A stretch of DNA of 56,950 bases, taken from assembly GCF_020169415.1 (NCBI RefSeq), contig NZ_JAIULG010000028.1:1-56950 (forward strand), written 5' to 3'. The stretch comes from Tsukamurella sp. M9C. Its GTDB lineage: Bacteria; Actinomycetota; Actinomycetes; Mycobacteriales; Mycobacteriaceae. The translations under genes and the position numbers were made by a program. The stretch's first letter is position 1, and every line of letters starts with the position of its first letter. Shown here one piece after another: positions 27,802-35,398 of the stretch. The notes under the pieces are model-generated. The model was not told the DNA's origin. It did not search any database and saw nothing but the letters and a program-made list of their open reading frames with translations.

Positions 27802-28569
27802 ATGGACCTGCAGCTCACGGGCAAGACCGCGGTGGTCACCGGCGCCAGCAAGGGGATCGGGCTCGAGACCGCGCGGCTCCTCGCGCAGGAGGGGGCGATC
27901 GTCCACGGCGTCGCCCGCACCGTCCCCGAGCCGGTGCCGGGCGTGACCTTCCTGGCGCGAGACCTCACCGACCCGTCCGCCGCGGCCGACCTGGCGGAGG
28001 CCGTGGGCCCGGTCGACATCCTGATCAACAACGTCGGCGCCGCGCTCCCGGCCAGCATGCACGCGGAGGGTTTCCTCGGGATCGACGATGCGACCTGGCT
28101 CGGCACGTTCGAGCTCAACCTGTTCGCCACCGTGCGCGTCACCCGCGCCCTGCTGCCGTCCCTGCTGGACCGCCGGGGCGTGATCGTCAATGTCTCGTCG
28201 ATCGGCGCCCGCGCCCCGTACCAACCGGTCGACTACGGTGCGGCGAAGGCGGCTCTCACGAATCTGAGCAAGGCGCTCGCGGAGGAGTTCGGCCCCGTCG
28301 GGCTCCGCTCCCTGACGGTCTCGCCCGGGCCGACGCGCACCGCCAACTGGGGCGATCCGCATGGCTACGCGGCGCACCTCGCCGCGCAGGCGGGCGTCCC
28401 CCTCGACGACTTCCTCGCCGGCGTGCCCGACGCGATGTCCATCGCGCTCGGCAGGCTCAGCGAGCCGGAGGAGACCGCGGCCCTGATCATCTACCTCGCC
28501 TCGCCGCGCGCGGCGAACCTCACCGGCGCCGACGTCGTCGCCGACGGCGGCACGCTCAAGGCGGTGTAG
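27802..28569 (+). CDS. Short-chain dehydrogenase/reductase (SDR)
   Basis: 255 residues, classical SDR. The cofactor motif TGASKGIG lies near 14-21, NNVG near 76-79, the catalytic Ser in NVSSIGAR near 132-139, and the YxxxK pair in DYGAAKAAL near 150-158. The C-terminal GGTLKAV resembles the usual DGG end. The basic residue after the glycine motif is Lys, so NADP(H) is plausible. A strong AAGGACG ribosome-binding site precedes the ATG. It follows the TetR gene as an operon, so its expression is likely relieved when the regulator binds a ligand. Confidence 0.9.
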   Translation: MDLQLTGKTAVVTGASKGIGLETARLLAQEGAIVHGVARTVPEPVPGVTFLARDLTDPSAAADLAEAVGPVDILINNVGAALPASMHAEGFLGIDDATWLGTFELNLFATVRVTRALLPSLLDRRGVIVNVSSIGARAPYQPVDYGAAKAALTNLSKALAEEFGPVGLRSLTVSPGPTRTANWGDPHGYAAHLAAQAGVPLDDFLAGVPDAMSIALGRLSEPEETAALIIYLASPRAANLTGADVVADGGTLKAV

Positions 28570-28573
28570 CGCG

Positions 28574-29368
28574 TCAATCGCCCGTCGCGGCGGGCCGGTC
28601 GGTGGCCGCGTACTGCGACCACGAGCCGGGGTAGAGGCGGCCGCCCGGGAAGCCCGCGTGCTCCGAGGTGAGCAGGTCGTGGCACGCCGTGACGCCGGAG
28701 CCGCAATAGGCGATGAAGTCCGCGCCCGGCCGCAGGCCGGCCTCCTCGAACCGCGCGCGGAGGGTCGCGCGGGGGAGCAGTGCACCGTCGGACACGTTCT
28801 CCCGGCACGGCACGCTGACCGCGCCGGGGATGTGGCCCGCCCGCGGGTCGACGGTCTCGTTCTCGCCGCGGAACCGGTCCGCGGGGCGCGCGTCGATCAC
28901 GGGGACCGCGCCGCCGGCCGCCTCGTCGATCGACGCCAGCCGGTCCGCGGGCCACGGTCGCGGCGTGAAGCGCGCTGGCGCGGGCTCGACGGTGCCGGTG
29001 TCGTCGAGGGGGCCGAGCGGACCGTCGAGCAGCGCGGCGGATTCGCCGAGCGCCCGCAGCAGCCACACGAGGCGCGCGGCCATGACGCCGCCCGCGTCGT
29101 CGTAGGCGACCACCGTCGCGCCGTCGCCGATGCCCGCGGCGGAGAGCCCGGCGGCGAAGGCCTCCGGGGTGGGCAACGGGTGCCGGCCCTCGGCGGACGA
29201 CGGGGGAGCGGCGAGGTAGCCGTCGAGGTCGACGAACACCGCGCCCGGCAGATGGCCGGCGTCGTAGGCCTCGCGGGTGGAGCGCCCGTCGAGGTAGCAG
29301 CGGGTGTCGGCCAGGATCACGCCGGGGTTGGCCCGCATCCACGCGGCGTCCACGAACGGTTCGATCAT
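28574..29368 (-). CDS. Sulfurtransferase (thiosulfate/3-mercaptopyruvate type, tandem rhodanese)
   Basis: 264 residues with two rhodanese domains. The inactive N-terminal domain begins MIEPFVDAAWMRANPGVILADTR. The catalytic C-terminal domain has the loop YCGSGVTACHD near 233-243, with Cys 234 as the persulfide carrier. The CGSGVTA sequence is the type associated with 3-mercaptopyruvate sulfurtransferases, as opposed to CRKGVTA of thiosulfate enzymes. It moves sulfane sulfur to thiols or cyanide and may feed MoeZ. It is convergent with the SDR gene and divergent from nudC. Confidence 0.88.
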   Translation of the reverse strand: MIEPFVDAAWMRANPGVILADTRCYLDGRSTREAYDAGHLPGAVFVDLDGYLAAPPSSAEGRHPLPTPEAFAAGLSAAGIGDGATVVAYDDAGGVMAARLVWLLRALGESAALLDGPLGPLDDTGTVEPAPARFTPRPWPADRLASIDEAAGGAVPVIDARPADRFRGENETVDPRAGHIPGAVSVPCRENVSDGALLPRATLRARFEEAGLRPGADFIAYCGSGVTACHDLLTSEHAGFPGGRLYPGSWSQYAATDRPAATGD

Positions 29369-29374
29369 GCCGTC

Positions 29375-29384
29375 AGCCTACGAT
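29375..29384. promoter_or_regulatory. Overlapping divergent -10 elements (sulfurtransferase / nudC)
   Basis: TAGGCT on the minus strand (29380-29375) ends 6 nt before the sulfurtransferase ATG at 29368. TACGAT on the plus strand (29379-29384) ends 7 nt before the GTG at 29392. The two hexamers share the TA at 29379-29380, so the polymerases should exclude one another. Confidence 0.5.
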
Positions 29385-29391
29385 GATGAGC

Positions 29392-30342
29392 GTGGCGAAG
29401 CTCAGTCTGACCGTGCCCCCGCTCCTCTCCCGCTATCACGTCGACCGCGCCGACGAACTGCGCGCCGACGAGACCGCGCTCGACGCGGCGTGGGCGACCG
29501 CGAAGGTGCTGCGCATCGACCCGCGCGGCCGCTTCGACCTCGACGACACCGACCTCGTCTTCGCCCGCGGGCACGAGGTCGCGCCGTCGCGCCCGGCCGA
29601 CGCGGTGCTGCTCGGCCGGGTCGACGGGGCGGTCGTCTTCGCGCTGCGCGTGGACGTCTTCGACGGCGCCGACCTGCGCATGCGCGGGCACCTGCTCTCC
29701 GCGGTGGACTCGGCGCTGCTCGCGCAGGCCCTCGGCATCCTCAATTGGCACGCCACCGCCGGTTTCTCGCCCGTCGATGGTGCGCCGACGCTCCCCGGGA
29801 AGGCCGGCTGGGTGCGCAGCACCGCGGACGGCCGCGAGGAGTTCCCCCGCACCGACGGCGCGATGATCACCCTGGTGCACGACGGCGGCGATCACGTCCT
29901 GCTCGGCCGCCAGCACCAGTGGCCGGAGCGGCTGTTCTCGCTGTTCGCCGGGTTCGTCGAGCCGGGCGAATCGCTGGAGCAGTGCGTCGCGCGGGAGCTT
30001 CACGAGGAGGCGGGGATCGAGGTCGACGAGATCACCTACGTCGCGAGCCAGCCCTGGCCCTTTCCGCGCTCGCTGATGCTCGGCTTCACCGCCCGCGCCT
30101 TGCGCGACGCGGTGCTCGACTTCCGCGACGGCGAGATCGCCGAGGCGCGGTGGTTCAGCCGCTGGGAGGTGCGCGACGCGCTCGCCGCCGGCGACTGGAG
30201 CACCGACGCCCCCGACGCCCCGCTGCTCCTGCCCAACTCCATCTCGATCGCGCGCGCGATCACGGAGGCCTGGGGCGGCGCAGTAGGTCTCCACCCGGAT
30301 CTCCACCCGCGGGCCGAGGCCCTCGGGCCTCCGCGCTCGTAG
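29392..30342 (+). CDS. nudC: NAD(+) diphosphatase NudC (Rv3199c-like)
   Basis: 316 residues. The C-terminal Nudix domain has the box GFVEPGESLEQCVARELHEEAGIEV near 186-210 with all catalytic acids. It is followed by the NudC hallmark SQPWPFPRSLMLGF near 221. The enzyme cleaves NAD(H) and, in other bacteria, removes NAD caps from RNA. The four zinc cysteines of the E. coli type are absent: the matching stretch HATAGFSPVDGAPTLPGKAG has none. The GTG start is set by the TACGAT hexamer 7 nt upstream; an ATG at 29383 overlaps that hexamer and is less likely. Divergent from the sulfurtransferase. Confidence 0.9.
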   Translation: MAKLSLTVPPLLSRYHVDRADELRADETALDAAWATAKVLRIDPRGRFDLDDTDLVFARGHEVAPSRPADAVLLGRVDGAVVFALRVDVFDGADLRMRGHLLSAVDSALLAQALGILNWHATAGFSPVDGAPTLPGKAGWVRSTADGREEFPRTDGAMITLVHDGGDHVLLGRQHQWPERLFSLFAGFVEPGESLEQCVARELHEEAGIEVDEITYVASQPWPFPRSLMLGFTARALRDAVLDFRDGEIAEARWFSRWEVRDALAAGDWSTDAPDAPLLLPNSISIARAITEAWGGAVGLHPDLHPRAEALGPPRS

Positions 30343-30345
30343 CGT
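30340..30345 (+). promoter_or_regulatory. -10 element of the small membrane protein gene
   Basis: TAGCGT ends 7 nt before the ATG at 30353. It overlaps the nudC stop, so the gene can be transcribed on its own. Confidence 0.4.
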
Positions 30346-30352
30346 TCCTCTC

Positions 30353-30910
30353 ATGAGCTACGTACGCGGATTCCTTCCCTGGATCGTCCTGGCGATCGCT
30401 TCGTCGACCGTCGGCTGGCAGTGGGGCGCCGTGGCCGCGCTGGCGGTCGCCGTCGCGCTGCTGGTGCAGGACCGGCGCGCCGGGCGGGCGGCGGGCGCGC
30501 TCGAGCTCGGCGGCGCCGTCTACTTCGTCGCGCTCGCGGTGCTCGCGTTCGTCGCGCCGCACTCGCCGCTCGAGGCCTACGACGGTGCGCTCTCGTCGGC
30601 GTGGCTCGCCGTGATCGCGGGGATCGGGCTCGCGACGGGCCGTCCGTTCACGCTGGCGATCGCCCGGCGGTCCGTCGACGAGGAGACCGCGGAGCACCCG
30701 ATGTTCCTGCATGTCAACGCGGTCATCACCGCGGCGTGGGCGGGATCCTTCGCCGCGACCGCCCTGCTGGGCGCGGCGTGCGTCGCGCTGAGCGAGCCCG
30801 AGCCGGTGCGGATCGCGGTCCAGGCGCTGGGCTTCGCCCTGCCGGCGGTGTTCACGCGGGCGTACGTCACGCGTGTCGGGGAGCGGCGGGCCGTGCTCGT
30901 GACGGCGTGA
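30353..30910 (+). CDS. Integral membrane protein, unknown function
   Basis: 185 residues with five to six hydrophobic segments spread over the whole length and short charged loops (QDRRAGRAAG, ARRSVDEETAEHP). No family motif is recognised. It begins 10 bp after the nudC stop and ends just before a long perfect hairpin that separates it from the convergent mycoredoxin gene. It is absent from this place in M. tuberculosis. A role in transport or stress is only a guess. Confidence 0.65.
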   Translation: MSYVRGFLPWIVLAIASSTVGWQWGAVAALAVAVALLVQDRRAGRAAGALELGGAVYFVALAVLAFVAPHSPLEAYDGALSSAWLAVIAGIGLATGRPFTLAIARRSVDEETAEHPMFLHVNAVITAAWAGSFAATALLGAACVALSEPEPVRIAVQALGFALPAVFTRAYVTRVGERRAVLVTA

Positions 30911-30921
30911 GCGCGGAACGA

Positions 30922-30973
30922 GAAAGTCCGGTCCTTCGTCTCAGGGATCGCCGAGACGAAGGACCGGACTTTC
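30922..30973. terminator. Bidirectional terminator with 21-bp perfect arms
   Basis: The arm at 30922-30942 is an exact inverted copy of 30953-30973, with a 10-nt loop. It lies between convergent genes (stop at 30910, stop at 30988). The stem starts GAAA and ends TTTC, so a short T-run ends the hairpin in each direction. Confidence 0.85.
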
Positions 30974-30987
30974 GCCGGGGCAGAGGG

Positions 30988-31227
30988 TCAGACGCCGAGC
31001 TTGCGCTTGACGTCGGCGAGGGACGGGTTGGTCGCGGTGGAACCGTCCTCGTACTTGACGGTGGGCACCGTCTGGTTGCCGCCGTTGACGCCCTCGACGA
31101 ACTGGGCGGCCGCGGGATCCTCTTCGATGTTGATCTCGGTCCACTCGATCCCGTTGGCCTTGAGGCCTGTCTTGAGGCGGTTGCAGTAACCGCACCACGT
31201 GGTGGTGTACATCGTCAGCTGGCTCAT
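30988..31227 (-). CDS. mrx1: Mycoredoxin-1 (glutaredoxin-like)
   Basis: 79 residues, a minimal thioredoxin fold. The active site TWCGYC is at 10-15, with the cysteines at 12 and 15. The cis-proline motif TVPTV is near 53-57. The sequence start MSQLTMYTTTWCGYC matches actinobacterial mycoredoxins, which use mycothiol to reduce mixed disulfides (Rv3198A in M. tuberculosis). The start at 31227 gives the canonical short N-terminus; upstream codons would add 30 disordered residues overlapping the divergent uvrD2 region. Convergent with the membrane-protein gene. Confidence 0.93.
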   Translation of the reverse strand: MSQLTMYTTTWCGYCNRLKTGLKANGIEWTEINIEEDPAAAQFVEGVNGGNQTVPTVKYEDGSTATNPSLADVKRKLGV

Positions 31228-31304
31228 GCCTTGACTCAACCACGCCGCGCCCGCACTTCTTCCCCGGCCCCGACCTGTCGGACCGGGCTGGAATACTCGA
31301 CGGT

Positions 31305-33395
31305 GTGATCGAAGCACTGGACCCGGAACAGCAGGAGGCGGTTCTCGCGCCGCGCGGACCGGTGTGCGTGCTGGCGGGCGCGGGCACGGGCAAGACCCGC
31401 ACCATCACCCACCGCATCGCGCACCAGGTGTCCACGGGGCACGTCGCCGCAGGTCAGGTCCTCGCCGTCACGTTCACATCGCGGGCGGCGGGGGAGATGC
31501 GGGCGCGGCTGCGCGGGCTCGGTATCGGCGGTGGCGACGGGAACCCGGGCGTGCAGGCCGTCACCTTCCACGCGGCTGCGATGCGGCAGCTGCGGTACTT
31601 CTGGCCCCGCGCGATCGGCGACACCCGCTGGGAGCTGCTCGACAACAAGTTCCCGGTGATCGGCCGCGCCGCCCGCGACTGCGACCTCCGGCCCGAGACC
31701 GACACCATCCGCGACCTGCTCAGCGAGATCGACTGGGCGAAGGCCTCCCTCGTCACCCCCGAGACGTACGCGAAGGCCGTCGAGGATGCGGGCCGCACCG
31801 CGCCCATGGCGCCCGGCACCGTCGCGGACGTCTACGCGGCCTACGAGCGACGCAAGACCGATCAGGACGGCAACCGCCTACTCGACTTCGACGACCTGAT
31901 CCTGGTCACGGCCGCGATCCTCGAGGACAACCACATGATCGCGGAGGAGTTCCGCGACCGCTACCGCAGCTTCGTCGTCGACGAGTACCAGGACGTCACG
32001 CCGCTGCAGCAGCAGCTGCTCAACGCCTGGCTCGGCGAGCGCGACGACCTCACCGTGGTGGGCGACGCGAACCAGACCATCTACTCCTTCACCGGCGCCA
32101 CCCCGAACTACCTGCTCGACTTCACCCGCCGCTTCGAGGACGCCACGATCGTCCGGCTGCAGCGCGACTACCGCTCGACCCCGCAGGTCGTGGCGCTCGC
32201 CAACAAGGTGATCGGGGCGGCGCAGGGCCGCGTCGCGGGCACCCGCCTCGAACTCATCGGCCAGCGCCCCGAGGGGCCGGCGCCGATCTACGCCGAGGTC
32301 GACGACGAGCCCGCCGAGGCGAAGCTCGTCGCGAAGCGGATCCGCGAGCTGCTCGCCCGCGGCGTCCCCGCCAGCGAGATCGCCATCCTCTACCGCATCA
32401 ACGCCCACTCGGCCGTCCACGAAGCCGCGCTCACCGAGGCCGGCATCCCGTACCAGGTACGCGGCGGAAGCGCCTTCTTCGAGCGGCCCGAGATCGGCCA
32501 GGCCGTGCGGGCGCTCATGGAGCGCGCGGGCCAGTTCGGCGGCGTCGCGGGCGAGGAACTGCTCGCCGTCGTGAAGGGCGCGCTCGAGCCGCTGGGCCTC
32601 ACCCCGGAGGCGCCCGACGGTGCCCGCGCCCTCGAGCGCTGGCAGGCGCTCGGCGCGCTGGTCGAGCTGACGGCCGATCTCGCCAAGGAGCGGCCGGGCC
32701 TCACGCTGGCCGAGCTGATCGGCGAGCTCCGCGCCCGCGCCGAGGCCAAGCATCCGCCCACGATGCAGGGGGTCACGCTCTCATCGCTGCACGCGGCGAA
32801 GGGCCTGGAGTGGGACGCGGTCTTCCTCGTCGGCCTCACCGAGGGCTCGGTGCCGATCTCGCAGGCCATCGCCAAGGGCGATCCCGAGCCGATCGAGGAG
32901 GAGCGCCGCCTGCTCTACGTCGGCGTCACCCGCGCCCGGGAGCACCTGCACCTCTCGTGGGCGCTCGCCCGCAACGAGGGCGGGCGCAAGACCCGCAAGC
33001 GCACCCGCTTCCTCGACGTGGTCGCCGGGCAGGCCGACGCGGGCCGGCCGCGGGTCGAGTCCGGGCCGAGCAAGAGCAAGCGCCGCACCTCGGACGTCTG
33101 CCGTGTGTGCGGCGGCATCCTCGACACCCGCGAGGAGAAGTTGCGCTCGCGCTGCGAGGACTGCCCGTCCGACCTCAACGACGCCCTCGTGGAGGCGCTG
33201 AAGATCTGGCGCACCGGCCAGGCCCGCGACCAGCAGGTGCCGCCGTACACGATCTTCTCCAACGCCACCCTGTTCGCGATCGCCGAGCACCAGCCGCGCA
33301 CCCGCGCCCAGCTGGTGCGGATCAACGGCATCGGGTCGACGAAGATCGACAAGTACGGCGACGAGGTGCTCGCGCTCGTCTCCGAGCACGCGTAG
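31305..33395 (+). CDS. uvrD2: UvrD2 helicase with tetracysteine motif and HRDC domain
   Basis: 696 residues. SF1A motor motifs: Walker A GAGTGKT at 25-31, VDEYQDVTPLQ near 226, GDANQTIYSFTGA near 249, and SLHAAKGLEWDAVFLVGLTEG near 488. After the motor comes a CxxC-14-CxxC tetracysteine module near 599-620 (CRVCGG...CEDCP), then an HRDC domain to the C-terminus (ALKIWRTGQARDQQVPPYTIFSN, LVRINGIGSTKIDKYG). This architecture is specific to UvrD2, an essential 3'-5' helicase in mycobacteria; the tetracysteine binds zinc and is needed for unwinding. AATACT lies 7 nt before the GTG. Confidence 0.95.
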   Translation: MIEALDPEQQEAVLAPRGPVCVLAGAGTGKTRTITHRIAHQVSTGHVAAGQVLAVTFTSRAAGEMRARLRGLGIGGGDGNPGVQAVTFHAAAMRQLRYFWPRAIGDTRWELLDNKFPVIGRAARDCDLRPETDTIRDLLSEIDWAKASLVTPETYAKAVEDAGRTAPMAPGTVADVYAAYERRKTDQDGNRLLDFDDLILVTAAILEDNHMIAEEFRDRYRSFVVDEYQDVTPLQQQLLNAWLGERDDLTVVGDANQTIYSFTGATPNYLLDFTRRFEDATIVRLQRDYRSTPQVVALANKVIGAAQGRVAGTRLELIGQRPEGPAPIYAEVDDEPAEAKLVAKRIRELLARGVPASEIAILYRINAHSAVHEAALTEAGIPYQVRGGSAFFERPEIGQAVRALMERAGQFGGVAGEELLAVVKGALEPLGLTPEAPDGARALERWQALGALVELTADLAKERPGLTLAELIGELRARAEAKHPPTMQGVTLSSLHAAKGLEWDAVFLVGLTEGSVPISQAIAKGDPEPIEEERRLLYVGVTRAREHLHLSWALARNEGGRKTRKRTRFLDVVAGQADAGRPRVESGPSKSKRRTSDVCRVCGGILDTREEKLRSRCEDCPSDLNDALVEALKIWRTGQARDQQVPPYTIFSNATLFAIAEHQPRTRAQLVRINGIGSTKIDKYGDEVLALVSEHA

Positions 33396-33398
33396 CGC

Positions 33399-34241
33399 TC
33401 AGATGTCGAGGTCGTCGACCTCGGCGAAGGACTCGCCGCGCTCCATGAGCACGCTGAAGTGCGCCAGTCGCCGCTTGTCGACCGCCGTCGAATCGGTCGC
33501 GGCCTGCCAGTAGCCGTACGGGCGCACCTCGCCGCGCGGCAGCCCGCGCTCGCGCCGGAAGTGGTCGCGAACGGCCCGCATCTCGGTGCGCTCGCCGGCC
33601 GCCCACAGCGTCGTGCCCGACGGTGCCTCCCGCGCCGCGTCGAGCAGCGGGCCGTCGACGCGGATCACCTCGACGCCCGCGGGCGCGTCGAGCTCGTCGA
33701 TGACCTCCTGGTCCGCGGTGCGCACGTACGCGACGCCGCGGGCACCGTCGGGCCAGTGCCGGAAGACGGAGTGGAGCGCCGCGACGGCGGAGTCGTCGGC
33801 GAGGAGTAGGGCGGGACGCCCGGATTCGTGATCGGGGACGAAGTGCGGCCGCGGCCCGACGAGCGGCACCTGCTCGCCCGGCCGGACCGCCTCGATCCAG
33901 CGCATCATGGGGGAGTCGTGGCCGTGCCGCAGCACGTCGAGCTCGATCGTCTCGGTGGCGGGGTCGAAGGTGCGGACCGTGTAGATGCGCGACGCGGGCT
34001 CGCCGCCGTCGAGCGCGGGCACGCTCAGCCGCACCGCGAGATTGGGCAGCACCCAGTCCGAGTGGACGACGGTGCCGCGCAGCGCGCCCCGGACCCGGAC
34101 GAACGGGCCGGTGGCCTCGGAGACGGCGAGGACCGTCAGCGTCAGCGCCTGGATCTCGCGCGTGGCGTGGCCCTCGCTGGCGAGGACGGCGCGGGCGCGT
34201 TCCTCGGTCGGCTCGGCGGCGTCCGTGGGGCGGTCCGTCAT
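33399..34241 (-). CDS. Siderophore-interacting protein (ferric-siderophore reductase, ViuB type)
   Basis: 280 residues. The N-terminal FAD-binding barrel contains SRIYTVRTFDPATETIELDVLRHG, with the R-x-Y-T-V-R motif near 83-88 that holds the flavin. The C-terminal SIP domain contains LLLADDSAVAA near 146 and LWAAGERTEMRAVRDHFRRERGLPRGEVRPYGYWQ near 218-252. It reduces Fe3+-siderophores in the cytoplasm to release iron. The ATG at 34241 has a GAGAGGA ribosome-binding site. A candidate IdeR/DtxR box lies 31 bp upstream, which fits iron repression. It is convergent with uvrD2 and divergent from whiB7. Confidence 0.9.
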   Translation of the reverse strand: MTDRPTDAAEPTEERARAVLASEGHATREIQALTLTVLAVSEATGPFVRVRGALRGTVVHSDWVLPNLAVRLSVPALDGGEPASRIYTVRTFDPATETIELDVLRHGHDSPMMRWIEAVRPGEQVPLVGPRPHFVPDHESGRPALLLADDSAVAALHSVFRHWPDGARGVAYVRTADQEVIDELDAPAGVEVIRVDGPLLDAAREAPSGTTLWAAGERTEMRAVRDHFRRERGLPRGEVRPYGYWQAATDSTAVDKRRLAHFSVLMERGESFAEVDDLDI

Positions 34242-34271
34242 CGGGGGTCCTCTCGTCGTGATCCAGGAGCT

Positions 34272-34290
34272 TGAGCAAAGGCTACCCTAA
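34272..34290 (-). promoter_or_regulatory. Candidate iron box (IdeR/DtxR operator) of the siderophore-interacting gene
   Basis: Read on the minus strand the site begins TTAGGGTAGCC and matches 13 of 19 positions of the known consensus TTAGGTTAGGCTAACCTAA. The upstream half is strong and the downstream half weak. It overlaps a possible -10 (TAGCCT). Confidence 0.5.
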
Positions 34291-34343
34291 TTCATTTCGA
34301 TAGTCCGCACACTAGTCGCGTGGAATCCGGAAACGCGCAGGTC

Positions 34344-34381
34344 AAAAATAACTTGTGCGAATAGTTTCGTGCGCATACTGT
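34344..34381 (+). promoter_or_regulatory. WhiB7-type promoter of the whiB7 transcript
   Basis: An A/T-rich block AAAAAT (34344-34349) lies 3 nt upstream of a -35 hexamer TTGTGC (34353-34358). A 17-nt spacer follows, then the -10 TACTGT (34376-34381). In mycobacteria WhiB7 binds through its AT-hook to such a block just upstream of the -35 of its own promoter, so autoactivation is expected. Confidence 0.7.
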
Positions 34382-34450
34382 GGAACACGACCGCACGGGA
34401 TGACGCGCGAGGTACTGCCTCGCCGCCGGAACGTGATTGACCAGCGCGCG

Positions 34451-34670
34451 AAAGGAGGCAAACGAAATGAACAACGCAATCATCAACGCAAGCAAGCAGT
34501 TCACCGCAGCAGAGGGTGGAGTGTTCGCAGCAGTAGCGGTTCGTATCGAGGCCTCCCACGCCCTGCCCGGCATGTCGCCACGTCTGTGGCGACTGCGCCA
34601 GGAGCAGGCGACGTACGCCGTCGATCACGAACCGCTCACGCGCCCCGTGTGTCTCTCGCGACGAGGTTAG
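34451..34670 (+). CDS. whiB7 leader ORF (uORF) with strong Shine-Dalgarno
   Basis: The ribosome-binding site AAAGGAGG (34451-34458) precedes an ATG at 34467; the 67-codon frame ends at 34670. The peptide (MNNAIINASKQFTAAEG...) resembles no protein I know. Its near-perfect Shine-Dalgarno stands out among neighbours that are mostly leaderless. In mycobacteria whiB7 carries a uORF whose disturbed translation by ribosome-targeting drugs prevents termination and lets transcription reach whiB7. Position and spacing fit that role here. A hairpin GTCGCCAC/GTGGCGAC (34574-34593) lies inside the frame. The coordinates include the ribosome-binding site. Confidence 0.65.
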
Positions 34671-34697
34671 GTCCTTAGACCCACCTCTTCACATTCA

Positions 34698-34774
34698 CCA
34701 CGGGCCCCGCAGCAGCGCGGAACCCGTGGATTCACGGTCTCTCGTCACCCCCGCCCCGTCGGGGATCGAGGACC
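34698..34774 (+). terminator. Candidate attenuator hairpins between the uORF and whiB7
   Basis: The first stem is CCACGGG (34698-34704) with CCCGTGG (34723-34729). The second is GGTC-CTCG (34736-34744) with CGAG-GACC (34767-34774), enclosing CCCC/GGGG (34754-34764). Both lie after the uORF stop, where a conditional terminator is expected. A third hairpin, CCACCTG/CAGGTGG (34844-34862), precedes the whiB7 start and could limit ribosome access. Confidence 0.5.
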
Positions 34775-34888
34775 GCCACACACGGTTCGCGCACCCACCC
34801 GGAAGAAACATCCCGTGCGCCTGACCGGGCGCCGCTACCGAGGCCACCTGAACCACAGGTGGAATGGTGACCAGAAGTGCCGACCATC

Positions 34889-35185
34889 ATGGACGAACGA
34901 CCAGTCGTCCGCACCATCGATTCGATCAGTATCACCCGGACGACCAGTATCGAGAGCCGCGTGCCCTGCCGGGCCGGGGATCCCGACCTGTGGTTCGCCG
35001 AGGCCCCGTCGGACCTCGAGCGGGCCAAGACCCTCTGCGAGACCTGCCCCCTCCAGCGCGCCTGCCTGGCCGCCGCCCTCGAGCGCGGCGAGCCCTGGGG
35101 CGTGTGGGGAGGCCAGATCTTCGAGCAGGGCGTCGTGATCGCGCGCAAGCGCCCGCGCGGCCGGCCGCGGAAGAATGCGGCCTGA
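34889..35185 (+). CDS. whiB7: WhiB7 transcriptional regulator
   Basis: 98 residues. The four iron-sulfur cysteines are at 27, 50, 53 and 59 (VPCRAGDPDLWF; LCETCPLQRAC). The WhiB turn is GVWGG at 71-75. The C-terminal AT-hook RPRGRPRK at 88-95 distinguishes WhiB7 from other WhiB proteins. It binds the primary sigma factor and activates intrinsic antibiotic-resistance genes. A GTG at 34877 would add four residues and is the alternative start. It is expressed from a leader of about 500 nt with a uORF and hairpins, and followed by a strong terminator. Confidence 0.96.
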   Translation: MDERPVVRTIDSISITRTTSIESRVPCRAGDPDLWFAEAPSDLERAKTLCETCPLQRACLAAALERGEPWGVWGGQIFEQGVVIARKRPRGRPRKNAA

Positions 35186-35189
35186 TCGC

Positions 35190-35223
35190 AGTGAGCCCCG
35201 ATCCGAGAGGATCGGGGCTCACT
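35190..35223 (+). terminator. Intrinsic terminator of whiB7
   Basis: AGTGAGCCCCGATCC (35190-35204), loop GAGA, GGATCGGGGCTCACT (35209-35223): a perfect 15-bp stem starting 4 nt after the whiB7 stop and followed by CGTTTCC. Confidence 0.88.
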
Positions 35224-35398
35224 CGTTTCCGGGGCGGGGTGGCGTCGCCGCCCCCGATGATCCCCGAGGGCCCGACGTCCGCCGCTGTGACGGACGTGCG
35301 GAAAGTCGCTCCGGCGTTGTCCGCGAAACCATTGCGACCGCACAGTGATGCGGCGCACAGTGGATCCACGCCGATTCGACTGACAGTGAGGACGCCCG

